From contig CAKPXW010000064.1 in NCBI GenBank assembly GCA_934202505.1, positions 1 through 9,439 of the forward strand: a stretch of 9,439 nt of DNA, written 5' to 3'. Source of the stretch: an uncultured Bacilli bacterium. Lineage in GTDB: Bacteria; Bacillota_I; Bacilli_A; RFN20; CAG-631. The position numbers and the translations under genes were made by a program. The notes below the pieces were generated by a model that saw only the letters and a list, made by a program, of their open reading frames with translations, searched no databases and had not been told where the DNA came from. Of this stretch, positions 6,015 to 9,439 are shown in pieces. Numbering within the stretch: position 1 is the stretch's first letter; each line of letters opens with the position of its first letter.

Positions 6015-6023
6015 AGTATAACA
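6015..6023 (-). promoter_or_regulatory. Extended -10 promoter of the YcxB-like gene
   Basis: The reverse strand reads TGTTATACT, one mismatch from TGnTATAAT, with a weak -35 region. Transcription would begin near 6008, just before AGGAGG at 6003-5998. A perfect AT-only-core palindrome, CTTTTTATAAAAAG (6027-6040), lies directly upstream. Confidence 0.5.
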
Positions 6024-6047
6024 TAACTTTTTATAAAAAGATATTTA

Positions 6048-6671
6048 TTATTTTTCATTAATAGAAATATTTTCTTGCTGCATCCAATTATTATCAATTA
6101 AAGGATAAGAAATATTTCCATTTAAGATTGCTTTTTTTTCTTTGTTAAGCCTAATGACATCATTTAAATAAAATACACTACTAATTAATAATGAAACTGT
6201 TGGAAAGAAAAAAATACTAGTGAAAAAACTATCTTTATAATTAAAAAAACTAAGCATCACATTTTTTAAAATTATATTTAAGATTAAGAAAACTATTGTA
6301 ATTATTAAATATAATATAAACGATACAAATAATTTAGTATGCATATAATTTTTAAAATTATATTTAGCAGTTTTATTACATTTTTGACATTTATTATATT
6401 TTAAGTAAGAATAATTATTTTCTTTAGATAGAGATAATATTCTATTAAAATCTTTTATTGCACTTTCTTTTAAAGAAGTCATAACTTCTTTTTTTCTATC
6501 TTCTTTTAATTCTAACTCTTCGATATTCTTATCAGATAATAACTCTTCTTTTGTTTTTATAATATCTTGCTTATAAATATTTTTATTTTTGCAATAATCA
6601 CAAGTACAGGAATACTTAAAACTTAAGCAATATTCAAAAAATACTTTTTTATATTTAATATCATTAATCAT
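6048..6671 (-). CDS. Zinc-ribbon membrane protein of unknown function, coupled to glgA
   Basis: I do not recognise this 207-residue protein as a named family. Cysteines Cys22, Cys24 and Cys27 (SCTCDYC) and Cys95, Cys98 (KCQKC) suggest a zinc ribbon whose two knuckles (C24xxC27 and C95xxC98) are split by a charged, probably helical region (about 36-80, rich in Lys and Glu). Two membrane spans follow at about 114-136 and 148-170, and a polar tail of about 35 residues ends the protein. The cysteine part would be cytoplasmic by analogy with other N-terminal zinc-ribbon membrane proteins. Its ATG overlaps the end of glgA by eight bases (ATGATTAA), with only weak Shine-Dalgarno AAAGAAG, so translation is probably coupled to glgA and it belongs to the glycogen operon transcript. 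A role in glycogen metabolism is only suggested by position. Confidence 0.82.
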   Translation of the reverse strand: MINDIKYKKVFFEYCLSFKYSCTCDYCKNKNIYKQDIIKTKEELLSDKNIEELELKEDRKKEVMTSLKESAIKDFNRILSLSKENNYSYLKYNKCQKCNKTAKYNFKNYMHTKLFVSFILYLIITIVFLILNIILKNVMLSFFNYKDSFFTSIFFFPTVSLLISSVFYLNDVIRLNKEKKAILNGNISYPLIDNNWMQQENISINEK

Positions 6672-8100
6672 TTTTTAAAACTTCTTTATAAACTTCTAAA
6701 TATTTTTTAGCGCTTATATTCCAAGAAAAATCACATTTTTTTCCATTTTCAATAATAATGTTCCATTTGTCTTTTCTATTATAAATACTTAAAGCATAAT
6801 ATAAAGTATTTTTAAAAGATTCTACATTATAATCGTTAAAAGAAAATCCATTACCTTCATTTGTGTATTCATTAAATGGAATTATACTATCTTTAAGGCC
6901 ACCGCAACTTCTAACAAGAGGAACTGTGGCATATCTTAAACAAATCATTTGTGCAAGGCCACATGGTTCAAACACACTTGGCATTAAAAACATATCACTT
7001 CCTGCATAAATTTGATGAGCAAGTGCATTATCAAATTTTAATACAGCGCGGAACTTTGTTGGGTATTTACAAGCAAAATAATTGAAAGAATTTTCATAAT
7101 TTTTATCGCCTGAACCAAGTAAAATAATATTCAAATCGTGATTGACTAGTAATTCTTCCATAACTGCTAAAATTAATTCTATACCTTTTTGGCTAGCAAG
7201 TCTTGTTACTATACCAATTAAAGGACGATTTTCTTGATAGTCAAGGCCTAAAGAATTTAATAATTCTTTTTTATCTTTTTCTTTTATTTCCTTATAGTTT
7301 TCTAAACTAAAATTATATGGAATATTTTTATCTGTTTCTGCATTATATACAGAATAATCTATGCCATTTAATATTCCTTCTAATTTAAAGCTAAAATTTG
7401 TAAGCAATTGATCAAGGCCTTCACCATATTCTTTAGTAAGTATTTCATTTTTATATGTTGGTGAAACAGTTGTTACTTTAGAAGAATAAATTATTCCAAG
7501 TTTCATAAAACTTACTAAACTATCATTTCCATAAAAACTTTGTTCAATTGGTAACATATCACTTACATGCTCTCTTGCAAATTTTCCTTGATATTGTAAG
7601 TTATGTATTGTATAAATGACTTTACTTTTAGCAAAGAATGGCAAGTATTTATATTTACTTTCTAATAAAGCAGCAATAGGTCCAGTTTGCCAATCATGAG
7701 TGTGAATAATATTTGGTTTAAACTTTAAAAATAAGCACAATTCAAAAGCAGCAATGTCTAAAAAAGAAAACTTTTCTAAATCTAAATCATCATATATTTT
7801 ATTATGTTTAAAATAAAATTCATTATCTAAAAAATAGTAATTCACATTATTTAATTTTAAAGTGTAGATTCCACAATATTGATGGCGCCAATTTACATCA
7901 ACATAAATATAACCTAAATATTTCATCATTTTGCGATATTTTTCACTAATTAAACTATATAGTGGCATCACAACACGACAATCAACATGATCAAACTTAT
8001 TTAAAGCTTTAGGTAAAGCACCCACAACATCGCCAAGTCCACCAGTTTTAGCAAATGGTTCTACTTCTGAAGATACCATTAAAATTCTTTGCCAACGCAT
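6664..8100 (-). CDS. glgA: Glycogen synthase (ADP-glucose specific)
   Basis: GlgA transfers glucose from ADP-glucose to the growing alpha-1,4-glucan in the cytoplasm (GT5 family, GT-B fold). The 478-residue length is typical. Seen motifs are the N-terminal KTGGLGDVVGALPKAL with Lys18, IIHTHDWQTGP (131-141), VTTVSPTY, LEGILNGID, VTRLASQKG with Arg300 and Lys305, and FEPCGLAQ with Glu378, all expected for ADP-glucose binding and catalysis. The start is the ATG at 8100, one base after the glgD stop. An in-frame TTG at 8127 would add nine residues (MFQKERKYN) and overlap glgD, but the family normally begins just before the ILMVSSEVEPF strand. A weak AAGGAA lies about 14 bases upstream, so coupling to glgD is likely. 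It is the third gene of the glycogen cluster; no branching enzyme or phosphorylase gene is in view. Confidence 0.97.
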   Translation of the reverse strand: MRWQRILMVSSEVEPFAKTGGLGDVVGALPKALNKFDHVDCRVVMPLYSLISEKYRKMMKYLGYIYVDVNWRHQYCGIYTLKLNNVNYYFLDNEFYFKHNKIYDDLDLEKFSFLDIAAFELCLFLKFKPNIIHTHDWQTGPIAALLESKYKYLPFFAKSKVIYTIHNLQYQGKFAREHVSDMLPIEQSFYGNDSLVSFMKLGIIYSSKVTTVSPTYKNEILTKEYGEGLDQLLTNFSFKLEGILNGIDYSVYNAETDKNIPYNFSLENYKEIKEKDKKELLNSLGLDYQENRPLIGIVTRLASQKGIELILAVMEELLVNHDLNIILLGSGDKNYENSFNYFACKYPTKFRAVLKFDNALAHQIYAGSDMFLMPSVFEPCGLAQMICLRYATVPLVRSCGGLKDSIIPFNEYTNEGNGFSFNDYNVESFKNTLYYALSIYNRKDKWNIIIENGKKCDFSWNISAKKYLEVYKEVLKND

Positions 8101-8101
8101 A

Positions 8102-9217
8102 TTATATTTCCGTTCCTTTTGGAACAACTACTGGAAAATCTTCTGTTCCAATTAATCTTTTGTTATCTCTTACTATACTTTTCTTATCGATAATGACATT
8201 TTCTAAATAAACATTCTCTCCAATATTATTTTGTTGCAATATAATAGAATTTTTTACCACACTACCTTTTTTAATAGTAACGCCTCTAAAAATAATACTA
8301 TTTTCAACAGTCCCATCTATTACACAACCATCAGCAATAAAACTATTGCTAATTTTAGCATCTTGTAAATATTTTGTTGGAGTAGTATCTTTCTCTTTTG
8401 TATAGATTGAATTTTTATTTTTAAACAAATCTTTTCTAACATCTTCATTTAAAACACTCATATTAAAAGAAAAATAATTATTAATATTTGATATTTTCCT
8501 TGCATAAATAAAAGTTTCATAAGCTTTAATTTTTAATTTTCCAATATTTCTTCCTACAATATTGTTAAGATATCCTTTTTTTCCTCTAATTTTACTATTT
8601 TCAATTATATCGATTAATCTTTGACGAGAAATTAAAATAAAGCCAAAATATTTTTTTGTAGATTGAAAAGAATTGCCACCAATATCTACATTAGTTATAT
8701 TATTATTTTCATCAAGAATTAAAAATGATTCATTTTCATCATTTAGTTCATCTTCTTGAGCTTCTTGACAAGCTACAGTAATATCATTTTGATTTTGAAT
8801 ATGGTATTCAAACATTTTATTAAATGTTGAATTACATATTATATTTGATTCGCTAAGCATAACGTAATCTTGAGTTGATCTTTTTAAAAATCCTAATACT
8901 CCATATAAAATATCAATTCTACTATCGGAAGATGAAGAATCTAGATTAGAAAATGGTGGAAATAAAGTAAGACCAAATCTTTTTCTGGCAAGATTCCATT
9001 GCTTACCGCTTCCTAAATGTCCCATTAATGAATGGTAATTGTTATGAGTAACTATAGCAATATTTTTCATACCACTATTGACCATATTTGAAAGCGTAAA
9101 ATCAATAATACGGTATCTACCTGCTACTGGTAAAGCGCCTAGTGGTCTTACACTAGTAAGGGGGCCAACTTTTGCATAATGTGATTCCGCAAAGATAATT
9201 CCTAAAACATTTTGCAT
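8102..9217 (-). CDS. glgD: GlgD, non-catalytic subunit of ADP-glucose pyrophosphorylase
   Basis: GlgD pairs with the catalytic GlgC to form ADP-glucose from ATP and glucose-1-phosphate, the committed step of glycogen synthesis. The 371-residue protein has a nucleotidyltransferase fold (1 to about 240), with PVAGRYRIIDFTLSNMVNSG at 31-49 and HLGSGKQWNL at 67-76, then a left-handed beta-helix of hexapeptide-like repeats (about 285-350: IADGCVIDGTVENSIIFRGV). The catalytic GGxGxRLxPLT of GlgC is replaced by FAESHYAKVGPLT, and the GlgC motif SGDH by SESN (122-125), so this subunit is probably inactive and modulates GlgC, as known for Firmicutes GlgD. AAGGAGGT at 9226-9233 lies 8 bases before the ATG, which overlaps the glgC stop by one base (TAATG). 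Confidence 0.95.
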   Translation of the reverse strand: MQNVLGIIFAESHYAKVGPLTSVRPLGALPVAGRYRIIDFTLSNMVNSGMKNIAIVTHNNYHSLMGHLGSGKQWNLARKRFGLTLFPPFSNLDSSSSDSRIDILYGVLGFLKRSTQDYVMLSESNIICNSTFNKMFEYHIQNQNDITVACQEAQEDELNDENESFLILDENNNITNVDIGGNSFQSTKKYFGFILISRQRLIDIIENSKIRGKKGYLNNIVGRNIGKLKIKAYETFIYARKISNINNYFSFNMSVLNEDVRKDLFKNKNSIYTKEKDTTPTKYLQDAKISNSFIADGCVIDGTVENSIIFRGVTIKKGSVVKNSIILQQNNIGENVYLENVIIDKKSIVRDNKRLIGTEDFPVVVPKGTEI

Positions 9218-9439
9218 TATTTTTTACCTCCTTCTTTAACATTTTGTGTAACCATTGAAAGTTTTCCAATTCTTACATTTTCACCAATAGTAACTCCTGG
9301 TCCTATCAATGATAAATCATTACTACATATTTTTAAATTTGTAAATTCACTTGATTCACAGCCTTTGCTATTAATTCGACTACCTTTTTTGATAATAGCA
9401 TCATCTCCAATTACTGCTTTATTAATAATAACATTATCT
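9217..9439 (-). CDS. glgC: Glucose-1-phosphate adenylyltransferase GlgC, C-terminal end only
   Basis: An open frame of 73 residues enters from the right edge and ends in TAA overlapping the glgD start (TAATG). It shows hexapeptide-repeat beta-helix sequence (NKAVIGDDAIIKKGSRI and IGPGVTIGENVRIGK), as at the C-terminus of the catalytic ADP-glucose pyrophosphorylase subunit, and finishes EGGKK; the glgD ribosome binding site is embedded in the last codons. Hexapeptide repeats alone would also fit other sugar nucleotidyltransferases or acyltransferases. Position directly before glgD and glgA makes GlgC by far the best reading. The catalytic domain is outside the window. Confidence 0.87.
   Translation of the reverse strand, partial: DNVIINKAVIGDDAIIKKGSRINSKGCESSEFTNLKICSNDLSLIGPGVTIGENVRIGKLSMVTQNVKEGGKK
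9226..9233 (-). promoter_or_regulatory. Strong ribosome binding site of glgD inside glgC
   Basis: AAGGAGGT lies 8 bases before the glgD ATG and encodes the last residues of GlgC. It is the strongest Shine-Dalgarno of the glycogen cluster, in contrast to the weak sites before glgA and the zinc-ribbon gene. Confidence 0.8.

Noticed and set aside
6027..6040. Palindrome CTTTTTATAAAAAG as a terminator of the glycogen operon
   Set aside because: The stem has a single G-C pair, no room for a loop and no U-tract following, so it is not a credible terminator; it remains a possible operator next to the YcxB-like gene promoter.
8101..8127. Longer glgA starting at an in-frame TTG at 8127
   Set aside because: It would overlap glgD and add nine residues not found in the family; the ATG at 8100 gives the usual length and beginning.
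1..9439. Mobile element, CRISPR, tRNA, toxin-antitoxin or defence system
   Set aside because: I looked on both strands and found no transposase, regularly spaced repeats, cloverleaf sequence or recognisable defence domain; gene content and codon use are even across the window.

Overview
The window is strongly AT-rich chromosomal DNA from a low-GC Gram-positive bacterium, probably an uncultured member of the Bacilli near the Erysipelotrichia/Mollicutes. The clues are the base composition, strong AGGAGG-type ribosome binding sites, the Firmicutes-style pth-mfd gene pair, an ECF-type ThiT under a TPP riboswitch, a Firmicutes GlgC-GlgD-GlgA glycogen cluster and a GerQ-family spore coat protein. 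All ten visible stop codons are TAA, tryptophan is encoded by TGG, and no gene needs TGA read through, so the standard bacterial code fits. Taxonomy is inference.

Left part (1-3350): the reverse strand carries pth (peptidyl-tRNA hydrolase, GTG start) followed by mfd (transcription-repair coupling factor), overlapping by 17 bases; mfd runs off the left edge. A 204-base divergent spacer (3147-3350) holds an extended -10 promoter for pth-mfd and a good sigma-A promoter for the rightward genes, with short direct repeats and a palindrome between them.

Middle (3351-6047): two tightly linked forward genes encode 120-residue membrane proteins of unknown function and end at a bidirectional terminator shared with the convergent gerQ-like gene. 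Upstream of gerQ on the reverse strand is thiT, preceded by a TPP riboswitch and a 12-bp intrinsic terminator; an alternative antiterminator pairing can be drawn base by base. The riboswitch directly follows the stop codon of a YcxB-like membrane protein gene that carries a long acidic insertion.

Right part (6048-9439): a compact reverse-strand operon, glgC (3' end only) - glgD - glgA - zinc-ribbon membrane protein, with junctions of 1-base overlap, 1-base gap and 8-base overlap. GlgC/GlgD would make ADP-glucose and GlgA would polymerise it into glycogen; the last gene is unknown but translationally linked to GlgA.

No mobile element, CRISPR array, tRNA, rRNA or defence system was seen. The window is mostly housekeeping and metabolism. 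The least-described parts are the two-gene membrane operon, the GlgA-coupled zinc-ribbon protein and the YcxB variant.
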